From: Hymenobacter sediminis
GTDB lineage: Bacteria; Bacteroidota; Bacteroidia; Cytophagales; Hymenobacteraceae
DNA: 64,000 nucleotides
Assembly (NCBI RefSeq): GCF_003231285.1
Contig: NZ_QKNS01000001.1
Coordinates: 124,001-188,000, forward strand
Reading direction: 5' to 3'
Position numbers and translations under genes: made by a program. How positions within the stretch are numbered: the first letter of the stretch is position 1; each line of letters begins with the position of its first letter. The notes beneath the pieces were generated by a model. It did not search any database. It was not told the origin of the DNA and worked only from the letters and a program-made list of their open reading frames with translations. Shown piece by piece: positions 43,249 to 51,712 of the stretch.

Positions 43249-44619
43249 TTACCGCGCGGCCAGATAGGTTTCCCGGGCTTCGCGCAGCAAGCGAATCAGT
43301 TCGGTGCGCTGGCGGAGCAGGCCTTCCACAACGGGCCGCTGTCGCCGGAATAAGTGCAGAGCCCGCAACCGGCGTATGCGGCTTGCCAGGTTGCCCCAGT
43401 AGCTGAGGGCATAGAAGCCGGAAAGGGGTAGGCTAAGCAAGTACAGCAGCGCCCAAATCCAGCTTTGGGTGAAATGATACACCAGCGCGGTTTGTCCTGC
43501 ATACGCCAGCGTGAACGTGAGCATGCCCGTTACCAGCATAATGGGCGCTACAAACTCCACATCCTTGGTAGCCCGGCGGGCAATCATGGACGGAATGATG
43601 TAGGGCACGTAATTATTGATGACACCGTAGAGGTAAAACGGAGCACCCAGCACCAGCCGCAGCCCGGCCACCAGGGCCCGCGTGGCCCGGCTGGAGCCGC
43701 CGGGTCGGGTTTCCAGAGCCTCATCGGTGAGGCGAAGGCGCTGTAGCTCCAAGTGGTAGGCGTGCACCTTGGTTTGCAGTTCATGCAGGCGGCCGGCATC
43801 GTGCTCCTCGAAAAAACGCACGGCCTTCAGCAGCACGCGGCTGAGCTGGAAGTTGTCGTAGAGGGTTTCTTCGTCGTCCTGGATGAGGTGCTGGCCGAAA
43901 GTGCGCTCCACCTGGGTAATGAGCTCATCTTCCTCATCGGTGCGAGTAATAATCAGGCACGACTCCATGCGGCGGCGGATTTCCTCGGTCAGCACATCAG
44001 CGGCGGCTTCGGGGTCTTGCTGGTACTGAGCGGCGTAATCGGCTACCCGAATGGGCTCTGCCAGGTCCATGAACACATCGGAGCGGAACCGTTGCGGATC
44101 AAAGTAATTGATGCCCAGGGGCAGAATGTGCAGGCCCAGCTTGAAATCATGCCGGGCTTCGGCGCCCAGCGCAATACGGGCCGCCCCGGTTTTCAGGGGG
44201 CGCAGCCGCCGCTCCGATACGCTGGTGCCCTCGGGGAAAATCATGATGGTGCCGCCCTTGTCAAAGTAGTCGTAGCAGCGCCCGAAGGCTTTTTCGTTTT
44301 GAGCTTCCAGCTGAGCGGGCGTCAGGGTTTCGGCCCCGGTATCCAGGTCCTGGCGGCGATAAATCGGGATGGAGTTGCCCGATTCCATAATAGCTCGCGA
44401 GATGGGGTTCTTGAAAAAGGTGCTCTTGGCCAGGAAAGCAATGGGCTGACGGCGGTTTACGGCCGCCACCAGCGGGTCCATGAGGGTATTGGGGTGGTTG
44501 CTGGTGATGAGCAAAGGGCCGCGCATGCGCAGGCGCTCGGGGTGGCGCACCTCCAGGCGACGGAAAAACACGCGCAGGGCCACCTGCACGAGGGGCTTCA
44601 TCACAGTATAAAAGAGCAT
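43249..44619 (-). CDS. Membrane 1-acylglycerol-phosphate acyltransferase-like protein (456 aa)
   Basis: PlsC-type acyltransferase. SNHPNTLMDPLVAA has catalytic His42 and Asp48 (the NHPNxxxD form of this motif). IPIYRRQD and IMIFPEGTSVSERRLRPLKTG are motifs II and III. The second half has a linker helix, then three to four membrane segments (ITLVTGMLTFTLAYAGQTALVYH-like), longer than PlsC itself. Homologs of this length are common in Bacteroidota and annotated as lysophospholipid acyltransferases. ATG 44619 or ATG 44601. Acyl donor and acceptor unknown. Confidence 0.88.
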   Translation of the reverse strand: MLFYTVMKPLVQVALRVFFRRLEVRHPERLRMRGPLLITSNHPNTLMDPLVAAVNRRQPIAFLAKSTFFKNPISRAIMESGNSIPIYRRQDLDTGAETLTPAQLEAQNEKAFGRCYDYFDKGGTIMIFPEGTSVSERRLRPLKTGAARIALGAEARHDFKLGLHILPLGINYFDPQRFRSDVFMDLAEPIRVADYAAQYQQDPEAAADVLTEEIRRRMESCLIITRTDEEDELITQVERTFGQHLIQDDEETLYDNFQLSRVLLKAVRFFEEHDAGRLHELQTKVHAYHLELQRLRLTDEALETRPGGSSRATRALVAGLRLVLGAPFYLYGVINNYVPYIIPSMIARRATKDVEFVAPIMLVTGMLTFTLAYAGQTALVYHFTQSWIWALLYLLSLPLSGFYALSYWGNLASRIRRLRALHLFRRQRPVVEGLLRQRTELIRLLREARETYLAAR

Positions 44620-44886
44620 GGCCGCAAGAAAGGAAGAAAGTAATGGGGAGTATACTCAGCCGTAGCCCCGAGGTTGCTTCTGCTGAGCCAGGCGGCAACC
44701 TGCGCATTTTTCCTTCAGGCTGCCGCTCCACAATTTGCCCACATCAGACTTTTCAGGGCGGCTACAAAGGCTTCGCATAGCCGGAAGGGGGTAGGGAAAG
44801 CTTTGCATAGCGCTATAACTAGTCCTTCGTACTACGGCCATTGGTATCAGCGTTGTAGAAAGAAATGCCCCGGCAGCGCCGTGAGG

Positions 44887-44915
44887 TTGCGACTGCGCAA
44901 ATTCCAGCATCTTTG
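44887..44915 (+). promoter_or_regulatory. Promoter: TTG, 18 nt, CATCTTTG
   Basis: TTG at 44887-44889 and CATCTTTG at 44908-44915 (one mismatch). Predicted start near 44922, 19 nt before the TPR-gene ATG. Confidence 0.6.
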
Positions 44916-44940
44916 GGGCCGATTTTACCGTTGCTCTCCT

Positions 44941-45756
44941 ATGCGTCTGTCCTGCCTGTTGTTGTTGCTGTTCTTTCTGGCTCCTGAGGTAGGGAGGGCC
45001 CAAACTACAGCCGCCACCGAAGCTGCCGCCCAGGCTACGGCCCTGCGCCGAGCCAATAAGTTAGTGCTGGAGCGCAAGTATGAGTCGGCCTGGAAGCTGC
45101 TTAAGTTTCTGGACCAGATGAATCAGGACCCCGCTGTGGCGCTGAAGAAAACGGAGCTGGCCCTGAACTATTACACGGCCACCGACGAGTTGAAACGCTT
45201 TGCCTTCCGCGACCTGAAGCTGCTTGACCTCTCGCCCGACAGCCTGCGCCAACTGGGCGTAGATACTCCGCACTATTCCTTTCCGGTGCGGCGGGTGCTA
45301 GAGAAACTTCAAGAAAAATACCCCGACAACTACAAGCTTGACCGCGCCCTGGGCGACTACTATTTCGCGGTGCAACAGTGCGACTGCGCCGAGGAGGAAC
45401 TAGGAGAAGATGAGGTGTTTCAGCGCACTATCAAGCACTATCAGCTGGCCCACGACCACGGCCAGGGCGACTACCTCTCGTACTTTGCCCTGGGCTACTC
45501 TTACCAGCGCCTAGGACAGTTTCAGGAAAGCCTTGCGCCCTTCGAGCGCTCTGTTCAGTTGCGAAAAGATGCGCCCACTACCCACCTCAACCTGGCCTTT
45601 GTGTACCTGGAGCTCAAGCAGTTTGAGAAAGCCCAGCTTCACGCCCGCCGCGCCGTGGAGCTCTTCCCCGACGACGCCCACAAGCAGGACGCAGCCTACC
45701 TGCTGGGGCAAATTGAGGACCGTATGAAAGCTACCGCCGCCACCAAGCCCGAGTAG
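44941..45756 (+). CDS. Secreted TPR-repeat protein (271 aa)
   Basis: Signal peptide MRLSCLLLLLFFLAPEVGRAQ. Helical repeats follow: ALRRANKLVLERKYESAWKLLKFL, then typical TPRs (YLSYFALGYSYQRLGQFQESLAPFERSV; PTTHLNLAFVYLELKQFEKAQLHARRAVEL). A Cys-Asp-Cys (QQCDCAEEEL) in the middle is unusual. Probably periplasmic scaffold. The start at 44941 agrees with the promoter and signal peptide; an upstream frame to 44674 encodes no plausible extension. Confidence 0.85.
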   Translation: MRLSCLLLLLFFLAPEVGRAQTTAATEAAAQATALRRANKLVLERKYESAWKLLKFLDQMNQDPAVALKKTELALNYYTATDELKRFAFRDLKLLDLSPDSLRQLGVDTPHYSFPVRRVLEKLQEKYPDNYKLDRALGDYYFAVQQCDCAEEELGEDEVFQRTIKHYQLAHDHGQGDYLSYFALGYSYQRLGQFQESLAPFERSVQLRKDAPTTHLNLAFVYLELKQFEKAQLHARRAVELFPDDAHKQDAAYLLGQIEDRMKATAATKPE

Positions 45757-45887
45757 CCTCGTTCTGTGTTCCGGCCCGCCGCCAAAGGTACCCGGCTGGA
45801 ACACGTCCGCGTCACCTGACTAAAAAGAACGTCACTCGTCTACCCCATGTAGCGGCTCAAACCCTCCGGGCTGGGAAGAGGAGTGAG

Positions 45888-46964
45888 CTACAGCGTGGTG
45901 CCTGCTTTAAACGAGCCATCGTCCACGGATTTTAGGAAGCGGATGAGGCCCCGGAAATAGGTCTGCTGGTCGTCCCACATGCTCATGTGGCTACCTTGGG
46001 GGCAGAGCAGGTAGTTACCCTTCTGTACGCGGCAGCTCATTTCCTCCATGTCCTTGGGGTTCATGGTATCAAACTGCCCGCCAATCATGAGGGTCGGCAC
46101 GGTTATCTGGCCTAGGTCGTTCCACCGGTCCCAGGTAAGCAGGCGGCCGGCGGTTTTGAACTCGTTGGGGCCCTGCATCAGCTCGTACACGTGCTGGTTG
46201 ACGTGCTTAAAGGAGCGAGCCACCGGGTCGGGCAGCTCGGGCAGGCGCAGCAGGTGCTTAGAATAGTAGTTCTTGAATACCAGCCCTTCGTAGGTGGGGT
46301 TATGGTAGTCTTTCTTGGCCTCGAACTTCTCCAAGGAGTCTAGCAGGGTAGGGCGCAGCTGGGCCCGTAGGGTTTTGTTGTAGGCATCGTAGCGCGGAAT
46401 GCTGGCCACCATGTTCGAGATGACGAGACCGGCCAGATGGTCCTGGTGCTTGAGGGCGTACTCCAGAGCCAGAATGCCGCCCCAGGAGTGGCCTAACACG
46501 TAAAACTTGTCGATACCCAAGGACTGCCGTACCTGCTCCACCTCGTCCACGAACCGCTCGGTGCACCACAGGTCGTCGTCCGTGGGCTGGTCGGAGTAGT
46601 AGGAGCCGAGTTGGTCGTACTCATAGAACTCGATGCCTTCCTGCGGGAAGAAGCTCTCGAAGCACTCAAAGTACTCGTGGGTCATGGCCGGGCCGCCGTG
46701 CAACAGCAGGACCTTGATTTTACCCGTCCCGAACCGCTTTGTCCAAACCTTGAAGGTTCCCTTGGGCGTCTTGATGGGAATCATCTTCACGCCGCCACTG
46801 CGAATACCCGATTCAAACGGTTTCAGATACGCCGAAGGGGTAGCGGCTGGAGCTGCATTACCCGGTGCGGATGCCGCATCAGGCTTCTGCTGGCAGCCAG
46901 TTGCCAGTGCAAGGGTAGCAGCCAGCATCAGGCCAGCTTTGCGGGCGGGGAGGGGGGTAGGCAT
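45888..46964 (-). CDS. Proline iminopeptidase-family alpha/beta hydrolase lipoprotein (358 aa)
   Basis: Lipoprotein signal (AATLALATGC, Cys24). The alpha/beta-hydrolase set is complete: LLHGGPAMTHEYF (oxyanion hole), nucleophile Ser in LGHSWGGILAL, acid in GGQFDTMNP, and His in PQGSHMSMWDD. HGGPA and the cap domain place it with proline iminopeptidases, which release N-terminal proline from peptides. Acting at the envelope would suit peptide scavenging. Monocistronic. Confidence 0.9.
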   Translation of the reverse strand: MPTPLPARKAGLMLAATLALATGCQQKPDAASAPGNAAPAATPSAYLKPFESGIRSGGVKMIPIKTPKGTFKVWTKRFGTGKIKVLLLHGGPAMTHEYFECFESFFPQEGIEFYEYDQLGSYYSDQPTDDDLWCTERFVDEVEQVRQSLGIDKFYVLGHSWGGILALEYALKHQDHLAGLVISNMVASIPRYDAYNKTLRAQLRPTLLDSLEKFEAKKDYHNPTYEGLVFKNYYSKHLLRLPELPDPVARSFKHVNQHVYELMQGPNEFKTAGRLLTWDRWNDLGQITVPTLMIGGQFDTMNPKDMEEMSCRVQKGNYLLCPQGSHMSMWDDQQTYFRGLIRFLKSVDDGSFKAGTTL

Positions 46965-47070
46965 AGCAGAGGTCAGTTCGTTTCTTAATAGTAGAAATAA
47001 CTGACCGAAAGCCTGCTAAACGAGTTGAGCAAGCCATCCGTCCCGGTCAATGTGTTACCCCCGCTAACGC

Positions 47071-47105
47071 GACAAACCCTTGACGTATGGGGTCAAGGGT
47101 TTGTC
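47071..47105 (-). terminator. Hairpin terminator downstream of the aromatic operon
   Basis: GACAAACCCTTGA (47071-47083) pairs exactly with 47093-47105; loop of 9. It lies past the DAHP synthase/chorismate mutase stop, beyond the family B repeat. Confidence 0.65.
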
Positions 47106-47144
47106 AGGATGAAGTGCTGTAAGGTCTGGAAAGCAGCAAAACCG

Positions 47145-47244
47145 GAACGTCATGTCGAGCTAGTCGAGACATCTCACTCGAATCGTTGAGTTAGTATCGT
47201 GACGTCAGCACGCGAGATGTCTCGACTAGCTCGACATGACGTTC
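47145..47244. repeat. Palindromic intergenic repeat, family B copy 3 (31-bp perfect arms)
   Basis: Arms 47145-47175 and 47214-47244 are exact complements (GAACGTCATGTCGAGCTAGT...). The core matches copies 1 and 2 in inverted orientation (TCAGCACGC, CGAATCGTTG). Nearest structure to the operon end, so it may also act as terminator. Confidence 0.9.
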
Positions 47245-47281
47245 TGGCTTTACCTCATCAGCTCCGTTACCCCGCGCCCTA

Positions 47282-48388
47282 CTATTCCAGGTTCTCGCGG
47301 TTCATCACGCGGTTCTGGCGGTTGATGGACTCCAGGTGCACGGCGTCGAAATACTTCAGGATGAAGTCGCGGGTGAGGCCAAGCTGGTTGCCCTGCTGAA
47401 TGCCACGCTCCAGAATCTCGTTCCAGCGGTTGGTTTGCAGAATGGTGATGTCGTTGTCCTTCTTGTACTGCCCGATGCTCTCGGCTACCTGCATGCGGCG
47501 GCCCAATAGATGCAGAATCTCATCATCAAGCTGGTTGATTTGAGCGCGCAACTGGCTGAGCTTGTTGAGGAATTCTTGCTGGTCGGTGGTTTCGTGGCGC
47601 CAGATCAGGCCATCGAGTAGCTCGGCGAGACGCTGGGGCGTTACCTGCTGCTTGGCGTCGCTCCAGGCATTGTCGGGGTCAATGTGCGACTCCAGCATCA
47701 GCCCGTCGAAATCCAGGTCGATGCTTTTCTGGGCCACGCTGGCCAGGCCGGTGCGGTTGCCGCAGATGTGGCTCGGGTCGCAGATGATGGGGAGGTCGGG
47801 CAGGCGGCGCTTCATCTCAATGGGCAGGTGCCACATGGGAGCGTTGCGGTACTCGGTGTTGCCGTAGCTGGCGAAGCCCCGGTGAATCAGCCCGATTTTC
47901 TGGTTGCCTACCTTGGCCAGACGCTCCACGGCGCCCATCCACAGCTCCAGGTCGGGGTGCACGGGGTTCTTAATGAACACCGGAATATCTACGCCCCGCA
48001 GCGCATCGGCCACGGCCTGCACCGAGAAGGGGTTTACCGTGGTGCGGGCCCCAATCCAGAGCACGTCCACATCGAAGGCCAAGGCGTCTTCTACGTGCTT
48101 AGGGGTAGCAACTTCCACGGTGGTGGGCAGGCCCGTCAGCTGCTTGGCGCGCTGCAGCCAGGGTAGGCCCTTGGTGCCAATGCCCTCGAACAGACCAGGC
48201 TTAGTGCGGGGCTTCCAGATGCCGGCCCGGAGCATATCTACTTTGCCGGTGGCGGCTAGCTGAGTGCAGGTAGCAATAAGTTGTTCCTCGGTTTCCGCCG
48301 AGCAGGGCCCGGAAATGATAAGCGGCTTTTTGGCAAGGAATTTCGGGTGCTCAGCCGCGTCGGCAGGAGAAGTGAGAAGCTGTTCCAT
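47282..48388 (-). CDS. Bifunctional DAHP synthase / type II chorismate mutase (368 aa)
   Basis: Catalyses the first shikimate step (phosphoenolpyruvate plus erythrose 4-phosphate to DAHP) and chorismate to prephenate. DAHP synthase part, residues 1-265: LIISGPCSAETEEQL, MLRAGIWKPRTKPGLFEGIG, PVFIKNPVHPDLELW, PIICDPSHICGNR. Chorismate mutase AroQ part, about 280-368: LRAQINQLDDEILHLLGRRMQVAESIGQYKKDN. This fusion is usual in Bacteroidota and allows prephenate feedback on DAHP synthase (established for the related AroA(Q) type). Last gene of the pheA operon; gap to tyrA is 100 bp. Confidence 0.95.
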   Translation of the reverse strand: MEQLLTSPADAAEHPKFLAKKPLIISGPCSAETEEQLIATCTQLAATGKVDMLRAGIWKPRTKPGLFEGIGTKGLPWLQRAKQLTGLPTTVEVATPKHVEDALAFDVDVLWIGARTTVNPFSVQAVADALRGVDIPVFIKNPVHPDLELWMGAVERLAKVGNQKIGLIHRGFASYGNTEYRNAPMWHLPIEMKRRLPDLPIICDPSHICGNRTGLASVAQKSIDLDFDGLMLESHIDPDNAWSDAKQQVTPQRLAELLDGLIWRHETTDQQEFLNKLSQLRAQINQLDDEILHLLGRRMQVAESIGQYKKDNDITILQTNRWNEILERGIQQGNQLGLTRDFILKYFDAVHLESINRQNRVMNRENLE

Positions 48389-48488
48389 GAGTATGTTGAG
48401 GTTTTGTTTCTGTGATGGGGGTAGGGAAGTTGACTAAAACTAGTTTCCCCTTAGATAAGGAGAGGAGCTAGCTTTCTAGCTTTAGTTC

Positions 48489-49334
48489 TTACTTCAAAAT
48501 TTTCTTGATCAGGTTGGCCTGTTCGATTTGTTGATAAACAGCTGAGTAGTCTTCCTGATGGATCAGCTCACGCAGATGCTGCAGCTGGTGGATGTGCTCG
48601 TCGAGCACGTCCAGCACGTTCACGCGGTTCTGACGGAAGATGGGCACCCACATATCCGGCGAGCTTTTGGCCAGGCGCACCGTCGATTCAAAGCCGCCGC
48701 TGGCCAAAGCGAAGATTTGCTGTTCTTCCTTTTCCTTCTCTAGCACCGTGAGGGCTAGCGCGAAAGAGGTAATGTGCGAAATGTGCGAGATGTAAGCCGT
48801 GTGCAGGTCGTGGGCCGTGGCATCCATGTACACCAGCTGCATGGCCAGGCGGCCGAATACGGCCTCCACCCGGGCCACGGCGTCCTCGGCGCTGCGGGCC
48901 GCGTCGCAGATAACCAGGGTTTTGCCCTTAAACAAACCCGGCACAGCCGCCGAAGGGCCCGAGTATTCGGTGCCGGCCATGGGGTGCACGGCCACAAATC
49001 GGGTGCGGTGGGGGTGGGCCTCTACGGCCGCCAGCAGGGTAGCCTTAGTGGAGCCAACGTCAATCACCACTTGGCGGTCGGTGGCCGCGTCCAGTACTTG
49101 GGGTAGCACACCCAGCATAGCGTCCATGGGCACGGCCACCACCACCAAGTCGGCACGCTGCACGGCTGCGGCTAAGTCGTTTGCTACCTCATCAACCAGG
49201 CCCAAGGCTATGGCCTGCCGCTGGTTTTCGGGGCTGCGGTCCACCCCGATGATATGATGAGCCAGGCCGGTTTCCTTGAGGCTAAGGGCCAGAGAGCCGC
49301 CAATCAGGCCAATTCCGATGATGGTGACTACCAT
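48489..49334 (-). CDS. tyrA: Prephenate dehydrogenase
   Basis: Oxidises prephenate to 4-hydroxyphenylpyruvate with NAD(P), the tyrosine branch. MVVTIIGIGLIGGSLALSLK is the Rossmann GxGxxG start, and VVAVPMDAMLGVLPQVLD, VIDVGSTKATLL, FVAVHPMAGTEYSGP and HLTAYISHISHITSFAL-like (DLHTAYISHISHITSFALA) are family boxes. 281 residues. ATG 49334 starts exactly at the Rossmann fold; further upstream in frame is antisense-like sequence and a short repeat. Third gene of the operon. Confidence 0.95.
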   Translation of the reverse strand: MVVTIIGIGLIGGSLALSLKETGLAHHIIGVDRSPENQRQAIALGLVDEVANDLAAAVQRADLVVVAVPMDAMLGVLPQVLDAATDRQVVIDVGSTKATLLAAVEAHPHRTRFVAVHPMAGTEYSGPSAAVPGLFKGKTLVICDAARSAEDAVARVEAVFGRLAMQLVYMDATAHDLHTAYISHISHITSFALALTVLEKEKEEQQIFALASGGFESTVRLAKSSPDMWVPIFRQNRVNVLDVLDEHIHQLQHLRELIHQEDYSAVYQQIEQANLIKKILK

Positions 49335-49362
49335 GTGGTGAGATGGTGAACTGGTGAGTTTC
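49335..49362. repeat. Single copy of the TCACTATTTCACCAT-type repeat
   Basis: TGGTGAGATGGTGAACTGGTGAGTTT directly upstream of the tyrA ATG resembles the units at 5821 and 9601; the inverted partner is not evident here. Confidence 0.5.
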
Positions 49363-49402
49363 GGTCTAGGGTCAAAAGGGGCCCAGCTGCTGCCGGGTTT
49401 AA

Positions 49403-50590
49403 TTAGGCGGGTAGGGTAGCAGGCGTTTCTCGGGCGGCTTTGATGCGGCTGAGCGCGGCGTACAGGACTTCTGTGGTTTGGCACAGGCTTACCCGAATGA
49501 ACTTGTTGCCATTGCTGCCGAAAATGCCGCCCGGCGTAATAAACACATTGGCCTGGTACAGCAGCTCGTCGCTGAGAGCGTAGCCATCGGCATAGTCGGC
49601 CGGAACCGCCGCCCACACAAACAAGCCCACCTGATTGCGGCTGTAGGTGCAGCTAATAGTATCCAGCAGCTCAAACACCAGCTGGCGGCGGGCCGCGTAG
49701 TGCGCGTTCAGCTCTTGGTACCAGGTAGCATCCAGGTTGAGAGCTTCCACGGCGGCCAGCTGCACTGGCAGAAACATGCCTGAGTCGAGGTTGCTTTTGA
49801 AGCGCAGCACCTCCTGCAGTAGATCGGCTCGGCCTGCCAGCATTCCTACGCGCCAGCCTGCCATGTTGTGCGACTTACTCAGGGAGTTCAGCTCCAGCAC
49901 CACTTCCCGCGCCCCCGCTACTGCCAGCAGGCTCTGGGGCTGCTCGGTGTTCAGAATAAAGCTGTACGGGTTGTCGTGTACCAGCAGGATGTTGTGGGCG
50001 GTGGCAAAGGCCACTAGTCTCTCAAAGAAAGCCGCATCGGCGGCGGTTCCGGTGGGCATGTGGGGGTAGTTTACCCACATCAGTTTCACCCGGCTTAGGT
50101 CACGCTGGGCCAGGGCCTCCAAGTCGGGCAGCCAGTGGTTCTCGGCCGTTAGGTCGTACTCGAGGGGGGTAGCGCCGCTTAGGTGGGCCGCGGCCCGGTA
50201 GGCGGGGTAGCCGGGGTTCGGAATCAGCACCTCGTCACCGGCTTCCAGAAACGTCATGCTCACATGAATAATGCCCTCCTTGGAGCCCAGCAGGGGCAGG
50301 AGTTCCGCTTCCGGATCCAGCGTTACGCCGTACTGCCGCTGGTACCAGCCGGCCATGGCCTGGCGCAGGGCCGGCACCCCCTTGTAGCTCTGGTAGGCGT
50401 GGGTATTCGGCTGTTGGGCCGCTTGCGTGAGAGCCGCTACTACCCTGGGGTGGGGTGGCAAATCGGGGGAGCCAATACCCAGGTTGATAATCTGCTTGCC
50501 CGCTTTGTTGAGGCCGTCAATTTCGCGCAGCTTCTGCGAGAAGTAGTATTCCTGGGTGTGCTGAAGGCGGCTGGCTACGGAAACTTGCAT
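49403..50590 (-). CDS. Class I/II aminotransferase of the aromatic operon (395 aa)
   Basis: PLP aminotransferase: LREIDGLNKAGKQIINLGIGSPDLPPHP, NPGYPAYRAA, VNYPHMPTG, VHDNPYSFI, and LELNSLSKSHNMAGWRVG with the PLP-Lys near residue 238. It resembles DapL/AspC-like enzymes. In this operon it probably transaminates phenylpyruvate and 4-hydroxyphenylpyruvate (or prephenate) to the amino acids; that role is inferred from position. Gap to pheA is 39 bp and contains a decayed fragment of repeat family A. Confidence 0.92.
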   Translation of the reverse strand: MQVSVASRLQHTQEYYFSQKLREIDGLNKAGKQIINLGIGSPDLPPHPRVVAALTQAAQQPNTHAYQSYKGVPALRQAMAGWYQRQYGVTLDPEAELLPLLGSKEGIIHVSMTFLEAGDEVLIPNPGYPAYRAAAHLSGATPLEYDLTAENHWLPDLEALAQRDLSRVKLMWVNYPHMPTGTAADAAFFERLVAFATAHNILLVHDNPYSFILNTEQPQSLLAVAGAREVVLELNSLSKSHNMAGWRVGMLAGRADLLQEVLRFKSNLDSGMFLPVQLAAVEALNLDATWYQELNAHYAARRQLVFELLDTISCTYSRNQVGLFVWAAVPADYADGYALSDELLYQANVFITPGGIFGSNGNKFIRVSLCQTTEVLYAALSRIKAARETPATLPA

Positions 50591-50629
50591 GGGGTAGGCT
50601 GCTCAGGATGACAAAGTGAGGTTTATACT

Positions 50630-51460
50630 TTAGTGCGTGTCGCCTTTGTGGTAAACCCCTAGCACTTCCAGTCCTTCGGTGAGTGGGGTAATGGCCTGGA
50701 GGGCGGCTTGCAACTGCTCGGGTTCCTCAAATTCCAAGTCGGCGTGGAAGTAGTAATGCCAGGTGCTGCCGGGTTTGGGGCACGACTGCAGCTTGGAGAG
50801 GTTAATGCCCAGCTCGGCAATACGCACCAGAATCCGCGCCAAGCTGCCTTGCTCGTGGGCAGTATGGAAGTAGAGCGAGGCTTTATTGGGTAGGGTTACC
50901 TCCCGAGTGTTTTCGGGGCGGGCTACCACCAGAAAGCGGGTGTAGTTCTTTTTCTCGGAGTGAATATCGGCCTGCAGAATGGGCAGCTCGAACAACTCTG
51001 AGGCCAGCGTGCCGGCCACGGCCGCTATGCCCGCGCGGCTACCCTCCCGGATGCGCTGGGCGCTCAGGGCCGTGTCCTCGGTTTCCACGAGCCGCCAGTG
51101 CTTGTAGCGGTTCAGGTAGTCGGCGCACTGCAGCAGGGCCATGGGGTGGGAGTGCACTTCGGTAATATCCTCTGGCCGCTGCCCCGGCAGGGCCATCAGG
51201 TGCTGCCGAATATGCAGATACGTCTCGCCCATCACCCGCAGGCCCGACTTCCGCAGCAACGTGTAGTTGGGCAAAATGCTGCCGGCAATGGAGTTTTCGA
51301 TGGCCATAACCGCCGCCCCGGCCGTGCCCCGCACCACCGAATTCACTACCTCCCCAAACGTGGCGCACGGCACTACCTCCACCTCGGGGCTAAAGAAGCG
51401 TCGGGCGGCTATCTGGTGGAAACTGCCTTCGAAACCCTGAATGGCAACGGTTGGGAGCAT
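50630..51460 (-). CDS. pheA: Prephenate dehydratase
   Basis: Converts prephenate to phenylpyruvate, the committed step to Phe. VAIQGFEGSFHQIAARRFF, VMAIENSIAGSILPNYTLLR, VHSHPMALLQC and the catalytic KNYTRFLVVARPE form the dehydratase domain. SLYFHTAHEQGSLARILVRIAELGINLSKLQSCP is an ACT domain, expected to bind Phe for feedback inhibition. 276 residues, no fused chorismate mutase; the mutase is on the DAHP synthase at the operon end. First structural gene; transcription must pass two predicted attenuators (51484-51772). Confidence 0.96.
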   Translation of the reverse strand: MLPTVAIQGFEGSFHQIAARRFFSPEVEVVPCATFGEVVNSVVRGTAGAAVMAIENSIAGSILPNYTLLRKSGLRVMGETYLHIRQHLMALPGQRPEDITEVHSHPMALLQCADYLNRYKHWRLVETEDTALSAQRIREGSRAGIAAVAGTLASELFELPILQADIHSEKKNYTRFLVVARPENTREVTLPNKASLYFHTAHEQGSLARILVRIAELGINLSKLQSCPKPGSTWHYYFHADLEFEEPEQLQAALQAITPLTEGLEVLGVYHKGDTH

Positions 51461-51483
51461 GGTACTGGTAATGAAAAGGTATT

Positions 51484-51511
51484 AAAAAAGGCCTCCGGAG
51501 TGCGGGGCCTT
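51484..51511 (-). terminator. Attenuator terminator 2, directly upstream of pheA
   Basis: On the minus-strand RNA: AAGGCCCCG, loop CACUC, CGGAGGCCUU (one bulged A), then UUUU continuing a six-U run. It lies 27 nt after the stop of leader peptide 2 and 23 nt before the pheA ATG. The left-arm AGGCCC (51505-51510) can instead pair with GGGCCU at 51554-51559 inside the leader-peptide frame, an antiterminator candidate. Confidence 0.85.
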
Positions 51512-51537
51512 GGTTTTGCGGTAGTAGCTGCTTCAGG

Positions 51538-51618
51538 TCAGCTTCGGCAAATCAGGCCCGGCTTCTTTGTAAAAAAGAAGTGATGGTAGCCGTAATAAAA
51601 GAAAGCCGAGGTGAGCAT
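51538..51618 (-). CDS. Leader peptide 2, Phe/Tyr-rich (26 aa)
   Basis: Minus-strand frame from ATG 51618 to TGA 51540-51538. Reads MLTSA, then FFYYGYHHFFF, then TKKPGLICRS. Five Phe and three Tyr occur in residues 6-16. It precedes pheA and an intrinsic terminator, as pheL does in E. coli. The peptide itself is probably not functional; the act of translation is. Stalling at Phe or Tyr codons would leave GGGCCU (codons 20-22) free to break the downstream terminator, while translation to the stop would mask it. The organism has no recognisable Shine-Dalgarno before this ATG, as is normal for this phylum. Confidence 0.88.
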   Translation of the reverse strand: MLTSAFFYYGYHHFFFTKKPGLICRS

Positions 51619-51638
51619 GAGCAGCAGTGCGTGAGCGT

Positions 51639-51673
51639 AAAAAAAGCGCCTCCCGAGGTTGTCGAGAGGCGCT
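51639..51673 (-). terminator. Attenuator terminator 1, between the two leader peptides
   Basis: Minus-strand RNA: AGCGCCUCUCGA, loop CAACC, UCGGGAGGCGCU (12 bp with one G-U), then six or seven U. It begins 40 nt after leader peptide 1 and ends 21 nt before leader peptide 2. Its left arm GCCUCUCGAC can pair with GUCGAGCGGC (51704-51713; nine pairs, one mismatch), which overlaps the stop codon of leader peptide 1. Confidence 0.87.
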
Positions 51674-51712
51674 GTATGTTTCGGTTGGGGAAGCTACAGG
51701 AGGGCCGCTCGA

